From positions 3,601,694-3,665,693 of the forward strand of contig NZ_CH902583.1 in assembly GCF_000152965.1 (NCBI RefSeq): a DNA stretch of 64,000 bases. The letters are read 5' to 3'. This document shows, one piece after another, positions 22,533-32,849 of this stretch. The notes below the pieces were generated by a model. That model was not told where the DNA came from. It saw nothing but the letters and a program-made list of their open reading frames with translations, and did no database searches. Source of the stretch: Roseobacter sp. MED193 (lineage in GTDB: Bacteria > Pseudomonadota > Alphaproteobacteria > Rhodobacterales > Rhodobacteraceae). A program made the position numbers and the translations under genes. The stretch's first letter is position 1. Each line of letters opens with the position of its first letter.

Positions 22533-25500
22533 ATGGATATCGCACGCGCCTCAATCGACCGGCCACTTTACACCTGGATCATCATGCTGGTGGCCCTTCT
22601 TGGCGGGATCTGGGGGTTCTTAAACCTCGGACGTCTGGAAGACCCGGCCTTTACCATCAAACAGGCGGTGATCGTCACGGCCTATCCCGGAGCCAGCGCC
22701 GAACAGGTGGCCCGTGAAGTCACGGAACCACTGGAATCCGCCATCCAGAAAATGGGGGAAGTCAAAACCATCACCTCGATCAACCGGCCAGGCAGTTCTT
22801 TGATCGAAGTGGAAATGCAGGACATCTATGATGGCACCGAACTGCCCGCAATTTGGACAGATCTGCGTGCCAAGATCCGCGATGCCTCCAGGGGGTTGCC
22901 CGATGGGGTGTCGCAGCCCTATGTGAATGACAGCTTTGGAGATGTTTTTGGCCTGTTTTATGCCGTCACATCAGAGGGCTACACAGATGCAGAGAAGCAT
23001 GAATTGGCAACGTTCCTGCGCCGTGAACTGCTGGCCGTGGACGGGGTTGCCGATGTCGAGATTTCGGGCCTGCCGGATGAGGCGGTTTTTGTTGAGCCCG
23101 ATATGGCGATTTCGGTCAACCAAAACATCTCGATTGCGGCAATTGCAAATTCCATTGCTACCTCCAATACGGTGCGCTCTGGTGGTTATCTGGACGGCGC
23201 CGCGGCTGAGACTCGCATCAGTGCCCCTGAGGGTTCTGACACGGTGTCCGAAATCGCCGGGTTGTCCATAGGGGCCCAGGGTGAGGTCATCAATGTCGTT
23301 GATATGGCAAAAGTGTACCGCGGCCGCACCAGCAACCCTGATCTGATGATCCGTCACAATGGCGTCGAAGCCTTCACCATGGGCATTGCAGGTCTGGCAA
23401 GCGAAAACATTGTAGAAGTTGGTGCCCGGGTAGATGCCCGTTTGGCCGCGCTGGACGCGCAAATCCCCTTTGGCGTTGAGCTCTTGCCGATCTATCAGCA
23501 GCATGTGGTGGTGGATCAGGCCTCAAACGACTTTCTGGTCAATCTGGCGACTTCGGTTGCCATCGTTGTCGCGGTATTGGCTCTGTTTATGGGCTGGCGC
23601 GCCGCGGTCGTGGTGGGGGCGACCCTCTTGTTGACGGTGGTTGGCACGCTTTTGTTCATGAACCTGTTTTCCATTGAAATGGAGCGGATTTCACTGGGTG
23701 CTCTGATCATTGCCATGGGGATGCTGGTGGATAACGCGATCGTTGTTGCCGAAGGCATGCAGATTTCCATGCAACGTGGGCGCAGTTCACGCGAGGCCGC
23801 ACATGATGCTGCTTCCAAAACCCAGATCCCGCTCTTGGGCGCGACGGTGATTGGCATCATGGCCTTTGCCGGCATCGGACTTAGCCCGGATTCTGCGGGG
23901 GAATTCCTGTTTTCTCTTTTTGCCGTGATTGCGATATCGCTGCTCTTGAGCTGGGTCCTGGCCCTGACTGCGACGCCAATTCTGGGGCATTACTTTTTCA
24001 AGCAGGGGCATGAAGGCTCAGCGGACGCCTATGGTGGCCTGCTGTTTCGGGCCTATGGCGGCCTGCTGCGGATCTCGCTCAAGCTGCGCTGGCTGGTGGT
24101 GGTTGGGCTGATCGGCCTCACCGTTGTCTGTTTTGCCGCTTTTGGTACCGTCAAACAGCAGTTCTTTCCGAACTCCAACACGCCTTTGTTTTTTGTGCAC
24201 TATAAATTGCCACAGGGCAGCACCATCGAGACAACCTCGGCGCATCTGCAGGTGGTGGAGGACTGGCTGTCCAAACGGGAGGATGTGGTGGATTTCTCCA
24301 CCTTTGTCGGGCAGGGGGCCTCGCGGTTCCTATTGACCTACAACGCTGAAAAGCCGAACCCGAGCTACGGCCATCTGATAATTCGCACAGAGGATCTTGC
24401 GGCAATTCCACCGCTTCAGGCGGATCTTGAGGCCTTTGGCCAGAGTCGGTTCCCGGAAGGGGAGTTTCGGACCAAGCGGCTGGTCTTTGGCCCCGGCGGC
24501 GGCGATCCGATCCAGGTGCGGTTTTCCGGGCCGGACGCAACTGTGCTGCGGCAACTGGGGGAAGAGGCCATGCGCCGACTGGAGGCCGCCTCCCCCAATA
24601 TCCTCAGCCCTCGACAGAATTGGCGGGAGCGCGAACTGGTCCTGACGCCGCGCTATGCCACGGAGCGGGCGCAGACTGCGGGCATCGCGCGCGAAGACAT
24701 CGCAGATACGCTGCTGTTCTCAACTGACGGGCTGCAGGCCGGGGTGTTCCGCGAACAGGACCGCTTGATTCCAATTGTCATACGGCGAGCGCAGGAGGGC
24801 GGCTATAACATCATGGATCAGGTGGTTTACTCCAACACCGCGCAGAAATTCCTGCCGATGGAGCAGATGATCGACGGGGTGGATCTGGAGCTGGAAGACA
24901 CCCTGCTGCATCGCAGGGATCGGGTTCCAACACTCACTGTCGGGGCCGATATCCCGGTGGAGCTGACGGCTGCCACGGTCTTTGCCGAGATTCAGTCGAC
25001 CATCGAAGAGATGCAACTGCCGCCAGGCTATGCCATGGAATGGGGGGGCGACCATGAGAGCTCAGGTGATGCCAATGAGAGCCTTGGCAAACAGTTGCCG
25101 GTGACGGCGCTGATCATGGTGATGATCTCGGTCTTCTTGTTCAATGCCATCCGCCAGCCGATCATTATCTGGCTCTTGGTGCCGATGTCGGTGAACGGCG
25201 TGGCCATGGGGCTGCTGGGCACGGGTCTGCCCTTCACCTTTACCGCGCTTTTGGGCCTGCTGAGCCTATCTGGCATGTTGATCAAGAACGGCATTGTTCT
25301 GGTTGAAGAGATCGACCTGGTCCGCGCCGAGGGCAAACCCCTGCGCGAGGCCATCGTCGAAGCCTCTGTCTCGCGTCTGCGTCCGGTGATGCTGGCGGCG
25401 GTCACGACCATTCTGGGGATGATCCCGCTTTTGTGGGATGCCTTCTTTGTCTCCATGGCGGTGACGATCATGGGCGGCCTTGCCTTTGCCACCGTGCTCA

Positions 25501-25580
25501 CCCTAGTGGCGGCACCGGTGTTCTACCTGATCTTCTTTGCCCGCGATGAAAAGCGGGAGAAGGCAGCACTGGCTACCTAA
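22533..25580 (+). CDS. RND efflux transporter, inner-membrane permease
   Basis: A 1015-residue proton-driven pump with 12 expected spans and two large periplasmic loops. The N-terminal IARASIDRPLYTWIIMLVAL and VIVTAYPGASAEQVAREVTEPLE are typical of the AcrB/MexF type. The TM4 region is MGMLVDNAIVVAEGM, so the proton-relay pair reads DN where AcrB has DD, a variant frequent in this clade. ATG 22533 is preferred: GAGGCTGAGA lies before it, and an upstream frame start at 22512 overlaps the adaptor end. Drug or hydrophobic-compound export is likely; the substrate is unknown. Confidence 0.92.
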   Translation: MDIARASIDRPLYTWIIMLVALLGGIWGFLNLGRLEDPAFTIKQAVIVTAYPGASAEQVAREVTEPLESAIQKMGEVKTITSINRPGSSLIEVEMQDIYDGTELPAIWTDLRAKIRDASRGLPDGVSQPYVNDSFGDVFGLFYAVTSEGYTDAEKHELATFLRRELLAVDGVADVEISGLPDEAVFVEPDMAISVNQNISIAAIANSIATSNTVRSGGYLDGAAAETRISAPEGSDTVSEIAGLSIGAQGEVINVVDMAKVYRGRTSNPDLMIRHNGVEAFTMGIAGLASENIVEVGARVDARLAALDAQIPFGVELLPIYQQHVVVDQASNDFLVNLATSVAIVVAVLALFMGWRAAVVVGATLLLTVVGTLLFMNLFSIEMERISLGALIIAMGMLVDNAIVVAEGMQISMQRGRSSREAAHDAASKTQIPLLGATVIGIMAFAGIGLSPDSAGEFLFSLFAVIAISLLLSWVLALTATPILGHYFFKQGHEGSADAYGGLLFRAYGGLLRISLKLRWLVVVGLIGLTVVCFAAFGTVKQQFFPNSNTPLFFVHYKLPQGSTIETTSAHLQVVEDWLSKREDVVDFSTFVGQGASRFLLTYNAEKPNPSYGHLIIRTEDLAAIPPLQADLEAFGQSRFPEGEFRTKRLVFGPGGGDPIQVRFSGPDATVLRQLGEEAMRRLEAASPNILSPRQNWRERELVLTPRYATERAQTAGIAREDIADTLLFSTDGLQAGVFREQDRLIPIVIRRAQEGGYNIMDQVVYSNTAQKFLPMEQMIDGVDLELEDTLLHRRDRVPTLTVGADIPVELTAATVFAEIQSTIEEMQLPPGYAMEWGGDHESSGDANESLGKQLPVTALIMVMISVFLFNAIRQPIIIWLLVPMSVNGVAMGLLGTGLPFTFTALLGLLSLSGMLIKNGIVLVEEIDLVRAEGKPLREAIVEASVSRLRPVMLAAVTTILGMIPLLWDAFFVSMAVTIMGGLAFATVLTLVAAPVFYLIFFARDEKREKAALAT

Positions 25581-25768
25581 CGTCGACTTGAAGATGCTGC
25601 CTGGTCGACCAGACTGGGCAGCATCCATCACACAGATCTGGGTACATGCCTTTGCATTGCGGCGGGTAGTTGTAGGGACTATTCCCCTGTTTTCAAATAG
25701 CTCCGGGTGAGGGTCACCCGGAGGGGTCTAGAATTTTGGTGTCAATTCTCGGTAAGACTGATGCGCAT

Positions 25769-26329
25769 TCAAAACACCGGCTCTGTAGGGGAATAAGTTT
25801 CCACGAGGCCTTGATAAAAGCAAAATTCGTGCTTTGGTGAACAATCGTATTTATACTGGTGTTCGATCCCAGGAAGTAGATAGAGAGATTCACTCGACAT
25901 GTACCTGATTTGCTCTTGTGAGAAACGGGTTTCATCCTCCAGCGTCTCTTTTCCATTTAGGTAACTTCGTACCACACATTCAACAAAGCGTGGAGGTTGC
26001 TCACCCATCTCCGGGGTGCATCCATTTCGGAAAAAAATCGGTCCCGCCAGTTCGACGGGAATTTCCGGGCTGGCGACACGTTTGGCGGCTTTCCCACGAA
26101 CAAAGGAATTCAGATTGATAAAGCCTGAAAACCGCAGATCACTTAATAGGACTTCTTCTGGATCCGACAGCGGCTGCGTAAAGGTTCCATGGAAAAAATG
26201 CATGAGGTGCCCCATACTGACTTCGAATTCGCCACCACGAATAAAATCTACGCAGAGGCCATAGATGCAGCGATCTGGATTGATTTGAATTTCAAACAAT
26301 CCACCAATATGACGTTCGCTCTTTGCCAT
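25769..26329 (-). CDS. Imm26-like hypothetical protein
   Basis: A 186-residue protein with a beginning, HIGGLFEIQINPDRCIYGLCVDF, similar in pattern to the opening of Imm26-type immunity proteins (IGDIFxIPLxxxxYAYGRVL). The middle (FSGFINLNSFVRGKAAKRVA) and the end (PGIEHQYKYDCSPKHEFCFYQGL) have no motif I recognise. The base composition is more AT-rich than neighbouring genes. ATG 26329 has AGGGAAAAG just upstream; a TTG at 26350 is an alternative. It lies 151 bases downstream of the HExxH gene on the same strand. The family assignment is a guess from pattern. Confidence 0.55.
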   Translation of the reverse strand: MAKSERHIGGLFEIQINPDRCIYGLCVDFIRGGEFEVSMGHLMHFFHGTFTQPLSDPEEVLLSDLRFSGFINLNSFVRGKAAKRVASPEIPVELAGPIFFRNGCTPEMGEQPPRFVECVVRSYLNGKETLEDETRFSQEQIRYMSSESLYLLPGIEHQYKYDCSPKHEFCFYQGLVETYSPTEPVF

Positions 26330-26500
26330 TACTTTTCCCTGTTCGATCAAGCTGATATTTTCAGTTGGGCACTCAGAACTGTAATTAAAAAGTTTAGAAA
26401 TTGGTCTTTCGAATCTGGTCTCTCACCGCTTCTCGGAAACGCCCCGATGAAGCGATTCCGAGATCTTTTTCCCCTGCAGGCTTTTCACCTCAACCTTATC

Positions 26501-27154
26501 CTAGGTTTGAGTTTTCATCGCTTTGGTGAGCAGTTTTTGGCATTTTGGGGTCAAATGCCTAGCTACACTGTCTCGCTCTAATCCGCGGCGGCGCAAGAAC
26601 AGGCCCAAGGCATAGGCGCGTGAGTCCTGGCTCATGTAGCCGGTCCATCCCGCATCATCGGCGCCTTGCAACTGAAACACGCCAAATCCGGCGATAATAC
26701 AGCCTAAATCTGTGGCCAGTTCATGGGCGCCAGCGCCACCTGGAACTTCATCTTCCAAGCCGGATAACCTGGCATGCATGACTTCATGAGCCAGTATATT
26801 GATGAATTGCAGCGGGCTTTTCAGCAGCTCGGGATCATAGCGGATTACGGCATTTTCGCCGTCGTTCTGAAAGGTGCCAGCGACAGCGGAGGAGGAATTA
26901 TAGTCGATGCGATACTCTGCTGACAACACATCCAAAGGGACCAGGTCTATTGGGTGATCAAAATGGAGAAGCCGCGTCACATCCTTGAGGACTTGCTGGG
27001 CGGTTTCCTGACTTTCGCCGCCGCCTGCTTTGAAGAAATCCTTGGTCGGCAGGATTGGAGCCTTGGGTGGCTCAAACCTGTCATCAAACCAGTCAAAGCA
27101 TTCCTCAATCCAGTCTTTGATATCCGGAGAAACCCGGGGGCGGGACCAAAACAT
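26501..27154 (-). CDS. HExxH putative metalloprotease, hypothetical
   Basis: A 217-residue protein with a zinc-binding HEVMH motif in FINILAHEVMHARLSGLEDE (about residue 124). It is followed by GAGAHELATDLGCIIAGFGVFQL, where H-E and D could supply further ligands. No signal peptide or transmembrane span is visible. The N-terminus (MFWSRPRVSPDIKDWIEECF) is acidic/aromatic. Similar single-domain HExxH proteins occur beside ImmA-type or polymorphic-toxin loci, but I cannot assign a family. It sits upstream of the Imm26-like gene in an AT-richer pocket and may share its promoter. Confidence 0.65.
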   Translation of the reverse strand: MFWSRPRVSPDIKDWIEECFDWFDDRFEPPKAPILPTKDFFKAGGGESQETAQQVLKDVTRLLHFDHPIDLVPLDVLSAEYRIDYNSSSAVAGTFQNDGENAVIRYDPELLKSPLQFINILAHEVMHARLSGLEDEVPGGAGAHELATDLGCIIAGFGVFQLQGADDAGWTGYMSQDSRAYALGLFLRRRGLERDSVARHLTPKCQKLLTKAMKTQT

Positions 27155-27270
27155 TTAGGGAAATCCTCGCGTTACTGACTGGCAGTTATAGGTGTGCAAC
27201 TCAAAAGGTCAATGCCTGGGAAAAGTTTGGTTCAGGGTTGTGGCTGGAAGAGGAAAAAGAGCCGCCAATG

Positions 27271-27300
27271 AAAAAGGCCCCAGGATATGTCCCGGGGCCT
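27271..27300 (-). terminator. Rho-independent terminator of carB
   Basis: AGGCCCC (27275-27281) pairs with GGGGCCT (27294-27300). On the minus strand the hairpin is followed by TTTTTCATTGG. It sits 38 bases beyond the carB stop codon, with no T-run on the other side. Confidence 0.85.
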
Positions 27301-27337
27301 GTGAAACGGTGCTGGATCACTTTCTCTGCCTGGGGGA

Positions 27338-30300
27338 TTACCCCTGCAATGACTTCACCTCAACCTCACCCTCGGCCTGGGCCTTGATCGCCAGGGCGGC
27401 GGCATTCGCGGCGGCGGCGGTGGTGAAATAGGGGATCTTGTCATAGAGCGCGACCGAGCGCATTTCTTTGCTGTCTTCAACAGCCTGCGCACCCTCGGTG
27501 GTGTTCATCAACAGCTGCACATGGCCGTCTTTGAGCAGGTCCACCACATGGGGGCGGCCCTCATAGACCTTGTTGACCAGCTCACAAGCGACGCCGTGAC
27601 CTTCCAGCCAGCTCTGGGTGCCGCCGGTGGCCACCAGGGTAAAACCTTGCTCTACCAGTACCTTGGCCGCTTCCAGCATCGGTGCGCCCTTGTCGGCGTC
27701 CTTGATCGACATAAAGGCGCGGCCCTCGCTTGGCAGCACCATGCCCGCGCCCATCTGCGCCTTCAGGAAGGCGCGCGGGAAGTCGCGGTCCCAACCCATG
27801 ACCTCACCGGTGGAGCGCATTTCTGGCCCCAGCAAGGTGTCAACGCCGGGGAAGCGGGCAAAGGGCAGAACCGCTTCTTTGACTGAGAACCAGGGCATGT
27901 CGGGATCAGCCAGGGTCATCGGGTCCGCCATCGGCGTATCCACATCATAGCCTGCATCGGGTTTATAGGCGCCGCGATGGGGGAAGGCGGTCAGCTTTTC
28001 ACCGGCCATAACGCGCGCCGCAATCGAGGCAATGGCGCTGTCGGTGGCTTTGGCCACAAAGGGTACGGTCCGGCTGGCGCGGGGGTTGACCTCAATGAGG
28101 AAGATCACCCCGTCCTTGATGGCGAACTGGATGTTCATTAGGCCGACAACATTCAATGCCTTGGCCAGCGCATAGGTCTGGGTCTTTATCTCTTCCAGAA
28201 TCTCCTTGGACAGGGAGTAGGGCGGCAGGGAGCAGGCGCTGTCGCCCGAGTGCACACCGGCTTCCTCAATGTGCTGCATGATACCTGCCACATGCACATC
28301 CGTGCCGTCGCAGATCGCATCCACATCCAGCTCCACCGCGCCGGACAGGTAGCTGTCGAGCAACACAGGGCTGTCACCGGAGACCACCACGGCCTCGTTG
28401 ATGTAGCGTTTCAGCTGATCCATGTCGCGCACGATTTCCATCGCCCGGCCGCCCAGAACGTAAGAGGGGCGAATGACCAGTGGGAAGCCGATTTCTTCGG
28501 CGATTTCCAATGCTTGTTCGTCCGTGGAGGCAATGCCGTTATGTGGCTGCTTGAGGCCCAGATTGTTCACCAATTCCTGGAAACGCTCGCGATCTTCGGC
28601 CAGGTCAATAGCATCGGGAGAGGTGCCGAGGATAGGAATACCTTCCTCTTCCAGCGCATTGGCCAGTTTTAGCGGGGTCTGACCGCCGAACTGAACGATG
28701 ACGCCGTGGAGGGTGCCGTTTTCCTGTTCAACCCGCAGGATTTCCATCACATGTTCAAAGGTGAGCGGCTCGAAATACAGACGGTCCGAGGTGTCATAGT
28801 CGGTCGACACGGTCTCTGGGTTGCAGTTGACCATGATGGTCTCATAGCCCGCGTCCGTCAGCGCATAGCAGGCGTGGCAGCAGCAGTAGTCAAACTCGAT
28901 GCCCTGGCCGATGCGGTTTGGACCGCCGCCCAGGATGACCACCTTTTTGCGATCCGAAGGCCGCGCCTCACATTCCACTTCGCCCATCATCGGGGCCTCA
29001 TAGGTGGAATACATATAGGGGGTCTGCGCCTCGAATTCGGCGGCGCAGGTGTCGATACGTTTGAAAACCGCGGTCACGCCTTTGGCAATCCGTGCATGGC
29101 GCACAGATTTTTCAGAGGCTTCGGTCAGATTGGCCAGACGCGCATCGGTAAAGCCAAGCATTTTGAGGTGGCGCAGAGCTTTCTCATCCTCAGGCAAGCC
29201 GTTGGTGCGGACTTCTGCTTCGGCATCGATGATTTCGCGGATGCGGTCCAGGAACCAGGGGTCAAACTTGGTGACGCCGTGGATTTCATCGTTGCTCAAC
29301 CCGTGGCGCATGGCCTGTGCGATGGTGCGCAGCCGGTCCGGTGTTTGCTGGCTGATCGCTTTGATTACCGCAGCCTTGTCGGTTGCGACCTCCCAGGTGC
29401 CAATCGTTAGGCCAGGGATTTCAATTTCATCAAAGCCGGTGAGGCCCGATTCCATCGAGGCCAGCGCCTTTTGCATCGATTCATGGATGGTGCGGCCAAT
29501 GGACATGGCTTCACCCACGGATTTCATCGCGGTGGTCAGATAGGGCTCGGAGCCGGGGAATTTCTCAAAGGCAAACTTTGGGATCTTGGTGACGACATAG
29601 TCGATTGAGGGCTCAAAGGAGGCCGGTGTCACCTTGGTGATGTCATTGTCCAGCTCGTCCAGCGTATAGCCTACGGCCAGCTTGGCAGCGATCTTGGCGA
29701 TCGGGAAGCCTGTCGCCTTGGAGGCAAGGGCGGAAGAGCGCGACACCCGTGGGTTCATTTCAATGACCACCATACGGCCATCGGCAGGGTTCACTGCCCA
29801 TTGCACGTTGGAGCCGCCGGTCTCAACGCCGATCTCGCGCAGCACGTTGATCGAGTGGGTGCGCATGATCTGGTATTCTTTGTCGGTCAAGGTCAGCGCT
29901 GGCGCTACGGTGATCGAGTCGCCCGTGTGCACGCCCATGGGGTCGATGTTTTCGATGGCACAGACGATGATCGCGTTATCCGCTTTGTCGCGGACCACTT
30001 CCATCTCGAACTCTTTCCAACCCAGCAGGCTCTCATCCACCAGGATCTGGTTCACTGGCGAGGCATCCATGCCGGTGCGGCAGAAGTGCTCGTAGTCTTC
30101 CCGGTTATAGGCAACACCGCCACCGGTTCCACCCATGGTAAAGGCTGGGCGGATGATCGCTGGCAGGCCGATATCTTCGAGCGTTTCCAAGGCGATACGT
30201 ACGCCTTCATTCAGGTCGGCCTTGCCATCTTCCAGCTTGGGCGCTGTGACGATGGTGGCGCGGGGGTTTTCAATGCCCAAACGGTCCATGGCGTCGCGGA

Positions 30301-30694
30301 ACAGTTTACGGTCTTCCGCCATCTCAATGGCGTCACGGGTGGCGCCAATCATTTCGACGCCAAATTCTTCCAGCACACCCATTTCTTCCAGCGCCAGCGA
30401 GGTGTTGAGGCCGGTCTGGCCCCCCATGGTAGGCAGCAGCGCGTCGGGGCGCTCTTTCTCGATGATTTTGGCGACCACCTCGGGGGTGATTGGCTCGATA
30501 TAGGTTGCATCGGCCAGGCCGGGATCGGTCATGATGGTGGCTGGGTTCGAGTTCACCAGGATAACCCGGTAGCCCTCTTCCTTGAGCGCTTTACAGGCCT
30601 GGGCGCCAGAGTAGTCGAATTCGCAGGCCTGCCCAATAATGATGGGCCCCGCACCGATGATCATGATCGACTGGATGTCGGTTCTTTTGGGCAT
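27338..30694 (-). CDS. carB: Carbamoyl-phosphate synthase large subunit
   Basis: An 1118-residue enzyme making carbamoyl phosphate for arginine and pyrimidine synthesis. It opens [20 protein letters not shown] and has two ATP-grasp halves (first with [20 protein letters not shown], second with [20 protein letters not shown]), then the allosteric MGS-like domain ending KSLQG. The length is slightly above E. coli CarB (about 1073), normal for this lineage. A separate carA is expected elsewhere. It ends at a strong terminator and is divergent from pabB. Confidence 0.97.
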   Translation of the reverse strand: MPKRTDIQSIMIIGAGPIIIGQACEFDYSGAQACKALKEEGYRVILVNSNPATIMTDPGLADATYIEPITPEVVAKIIEKERPDALLPTMGGQTGLNTSLALEEMGVLEEFGVEMIGATRDAIEMAEDRKLFRDAMDRLGIENPRATIVTAPKLEDGKADLNEGVRIALETLEDIGLPAIIRPAFTMGGTGGGVAYNREDYEHFCRTGMDASPVNQILVDESLLGWKEFEMEVVRDKADNAIIVCAIENIDPMGVHTGDSITVAPALTLTDKEYQIMRTHSINVLREIGVETGGSNVQWAVNPADGRMVVIEMNPRVSRSSALASKATGFPIAKIAAKLAVGYTLDELDNDITKVTPASFEPSIDYVVTKIPKFAFEKFPGSEPYLTTAMKSVGEAMSIGRTIHESMQKALASMESGLTGFDEIEIPGLTIGTWEVATDKAAVIKAISQQTPDRLRTIAQAMRHGLSNDEIHGVTKFDPWFLDRIREIIDAEAEVRTNGLPEDEKALRHLKMLGFTDARLANLTEASEKSVRHARIAKGVTAVFKRIDTCAAEFEAQTPYMYSTYEAPMMGEVECEARPSDRKKVVILGGGPNRIGQGIEFDYCCCHACYALTDAGYETIMVNCNPETVSTDYDTSDRLYFEPLTFEHVMEILRVEQENGTLHGVIVQFGGQTPLKLANALEEEGIPILGTSPDAIDLAEDRERFQELVNNLGLKQPHNGIASTDEQALEIAEEIGFPLVIRPSYVLGGRAMEIVRDMDQLKRYINEAVVVSGDSPVLLDSYLSGAVELDVDAICDGTDVHVAGIMQHIEEAGVHSGDSACSLPPYSLSKEILEEIKTQTYALAKALNVVGLMNIQFAIKDGVIFLIEVNPRASRTVPFVAKATDSAIASIAARVMAGEKLTAFPHRGAYKPDAGYDVDTPMADPMTLADPDMPWFSVKEAVLPFARFPGVDTLLGPEMRSTGEVMGWDRDFPRAFLKAQMGAGMVLPSEGRAFMSIKDADKGAPMLEAAKVLVEQGFTLVATGGTQSWLEGHGVACELVNKVYEGRPHVVDLLKDGHVQLLMNTTEGAQAVEDSKEMRSVALYDKIPYFTTAAAANAAALAIKAQAEGEVEVKSLQG

Positions 30695-30934
30695 GGGTGT
30701 GCTTCCTTCGATTTGTGCGAGCGGCTTGGCCAGGCAGGTTGGCAGGTCGGTCTGAGTTCAATGGCGAGTCGGGCGCCCCCGTGCGCCCAAATTGTCCTGC
30801 GTTATAGGGGTAGCGCAAAAAGGTGCAAGAGGGATCGGACACGCGCTTCGAATTGCCGCTTTTATGACTTTTGTTCGCATAGCGTACAGATATAAGCATC
30901 TACAAGAGAAATGGCAGAAATTTAGAGGTGCTGG

Positions 30935-32101
30935 GTGCAGATCCGTTTTGATCAAGGGCCAGATCAGTGGATAGAACCGGGACAGGGGATGCAGTTCGCT
31001 TGCCCCTTGCGTGTGATCCGGGCTGATTCTGCGCAGGAGATCCCTGGCGCATTGGATGCGTTGAACAAAGTGCAACAAGAGGGACACTGGCTGGCAGGCT
31101 ATGCCAGCTATGAGCTCGGCTATGCTTTGGAGCCGAGCCTGGCAGCCTGCATGCCGACCCATCGCCGCCTGCCGCTTTTGTGTTTTGGTGTCTACGCGCA
31201 GGCAAGCCCGGTTTCGCACGCGAAACATTGGCCCGAGGGGGGCGCTTGGCGCGGTCTGGGAGAGTTTCAGCCGCGCTGGAGCCGCGCGCGCTATACAGAG
31301 GCCTTTGCTGCTGTGAATTCTGCTATCGGAGCAGGCGATATCTATCAGGCCAATCTGACCTTCCCAATGGATGCCCAGGTCAGTTGGGGCTCTGAAGATC
31401 TGTATGGGGCATTGATGGCGCGCCAGCAGGTGGGGCATGGGGCCTTGGTGCTGCAGGAGGATCTGCCGGATCTGCTGTCGCGCTCGCCAGAGCTGTTTTT
31501 TCGCACAGATGCACATGGTCAGATCGAAACCCGGCCGATGAAGGGAACGCAACCGCGCAGCGCCGATCCGGTTGCGGATGCAAAGGCGCGGGATTTTCTG
31601 CGTCAGGATGAAAAGAACCGTGCCGAGAACCTGATGATCGTGGATTTGTTGCGCAATGACATCTCGCGTATTGCCACTCTGGGATCGGTCAAAGTGCCAG
31701 AACTCTTTGCGGTGGAAAGCTATGCCACTGTCCATCAGATGGTTTCAACCGTGCAGGCGCAGTTGCGCCCCGGTGTGGGGCTGGGGCAGATCCTTCAGGC
31801 GCTGTTTCCCTGCGGGTCGATCACCGGAGCGCCCAAGATACGCGCCATGGAAATCCTAGCAGAGCTTGAGCCTTGGGCACGTGACGCCTATTGTGGCAGC
31901 ATCGGTTGGATGGCCCCCGATGGGGCGTCTGAGTTCAACGTAGCCATTCGCACCCTGATGGTCGAGGGAGGGCGGGCACAGCTGAACGTCGGCGGCGGCG
32001 TGGTCTGGGATAGCACAGCCCAGTCTGAATATGAGGAAGCCCTATGGAAAGCCCGTTTTGCCCAGTTGCGGCCATTCGAAGCGACGCCGATTTCCGCCTG
32101 A
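30935..32101 (+). CDS. pabB: Aminodeoxychorismate synthase component I
   Basis: A 388-residue chorismate-using enzyme that, with a glutaminase (PabA), makes 4-amino-4-deoxychorismate for folate. The core has PMKGT (the reactive lysine of PabB), ENLMIVDLLRNDISRIA, PCGSITGAPKIRAMEI and RTLMVEGGRAQLNVGGGVVWDS. The start is GTG 30935, with TAGAGGTG just upstream. Its end overlaps the next gene by 58 bases in another frame. Divergent from carB over about 240 bases that contain no gene. Confidence 0.93.
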   Translation: MQIRFDQGPDQWIEPGQGMQFACPLRVIRADSAQEIPGALDALNKVQQEGHWLAGYASYELGYALEPSLAACMPTHRRLPLLCFGVYAQASPVSHAKHWPEGGAWRGLGEFQPRWSRARYTEAFAAVNSAIGAGDIYQANLTFPMDAQVSWGSEDLYGALMARQQVGHGALVLQEDLPDLLSRSPELFFRTDAHGQIETRPMKGTQPRSADPVADAKARDFLRQDEKNRAENLMIVDLLRNDISRIATLGSVKVPELFAVESYATVHQMVSTVQAQLRPGVGLGQILQALFPCGSITGAPKIRAMEILAELEPWARDAYCGSIGWMAPDGASEFNVAIRTLMVEGGRAQLNVGGGVVWDSTAQSEYEEALWKARFAQLRPFEATPISA

Positions 32102-32727
32102 TCGAAACTTTTGGCTATCACCCAGGGCGGGGGATAGATCGCATTGATCTGCATCTTGCGCGCATTTCGGCCTCGGCGGTCTTTTTTGGCCTCCCCTTTG
32201 ATCTGGGGCGGGCCAAGGCGCATCTCGCAGGTCTTGGTGGCCCCCAGGTGTTGCGCTGCCGCCTGACACTGTCGTCCGCAGGGGAGCTGGAACTGGTCAC
32301 AACGGCGATGCCTGTACACCAGCCGCTGTGGAGCTTTAAGGTAGCGGCCCAGCGGTTGGTGGCTGATGATGTCTTTCTGGCGCATAAGACCACCAGGCGC
32401 GCGACCTATGATGAGGCCCGTGCCCAACTGCCCCAAGGAATTGACGAACTATTATTCTTGAATGAACGCGGAGAGATCTGCGAGGGAACCATTAGCAATA
32501 TTGTGGTCGAAACAACTGTCGGGGACTGTTTGACCCCGCCTCAAAGCTCTGGCTGCTTGCCTGGGGTCTACCGCCAAAGCCTGCTGAATGCGGGGGGGGT
32601 GAAGGAGGCCGTGCTGACCTTGGATGATTTGGCAAAAGCCCGCGATATTCGCCTGGTGAATTCTCTGCGCGGCGAGATGCAGGGTATTTGGGTGCAGGAC
32701 AGCGAGGAATTTGCCAGCTTTGCTTGA
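32044..32727 (+). CDS. pabC: Aminodeoxychorismate lyase-like (aminotransferase class IV)
   Basis: A 227-residue PLP enzyme of the class IV aminotransferase fold, probably PabC, which releases 4-aminobenzoate from aminodeoxychorismate. FRLIETFGYHPGRGIDRIDLHLARI is the N-terminal pattern. The PLP lysine is in FLAHKTTRRATYD, and EICEGTISNIVVE is the conserved phosphate-side loop. ATG 32044 has GAGGAAG five bases upstream, inside pabB, giving a 58-base overlap and likely tight translational coupling. A later start would lose the FRLIET motif. Confidence 0.85.
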   Translation: MESPFCPVAAIRSDADFRLIETFGYHPGRGIDRIDLHLARISASAVFFGLPFDLGRAKAHLAGLGGPQVLRCRLTLSSAGELELVTTAMPVHQPLWSFKVAAQRLVADDVFLAHKTTRRATYDEARAQLPQGIDELLFLNERGEICEGTISNIVVETTVGDCLTPPQSSGCLPGVYRQSLLNAGGVKEAVLTLDDLAKARDIRLVNSLRGEMQGIWVQDSEEFASFA

Positions 32728-32849
32728 CAAGAGCGCTGCAACCCTGTGTATCGGCCCAGACGAATTTTGCGCCAAATTCGAGGTGCCGATGGCATATTCC
32801 GAATGACGGCCCGACCAGAGACTAGACCCGCATACCGAAAGGTCACGCC

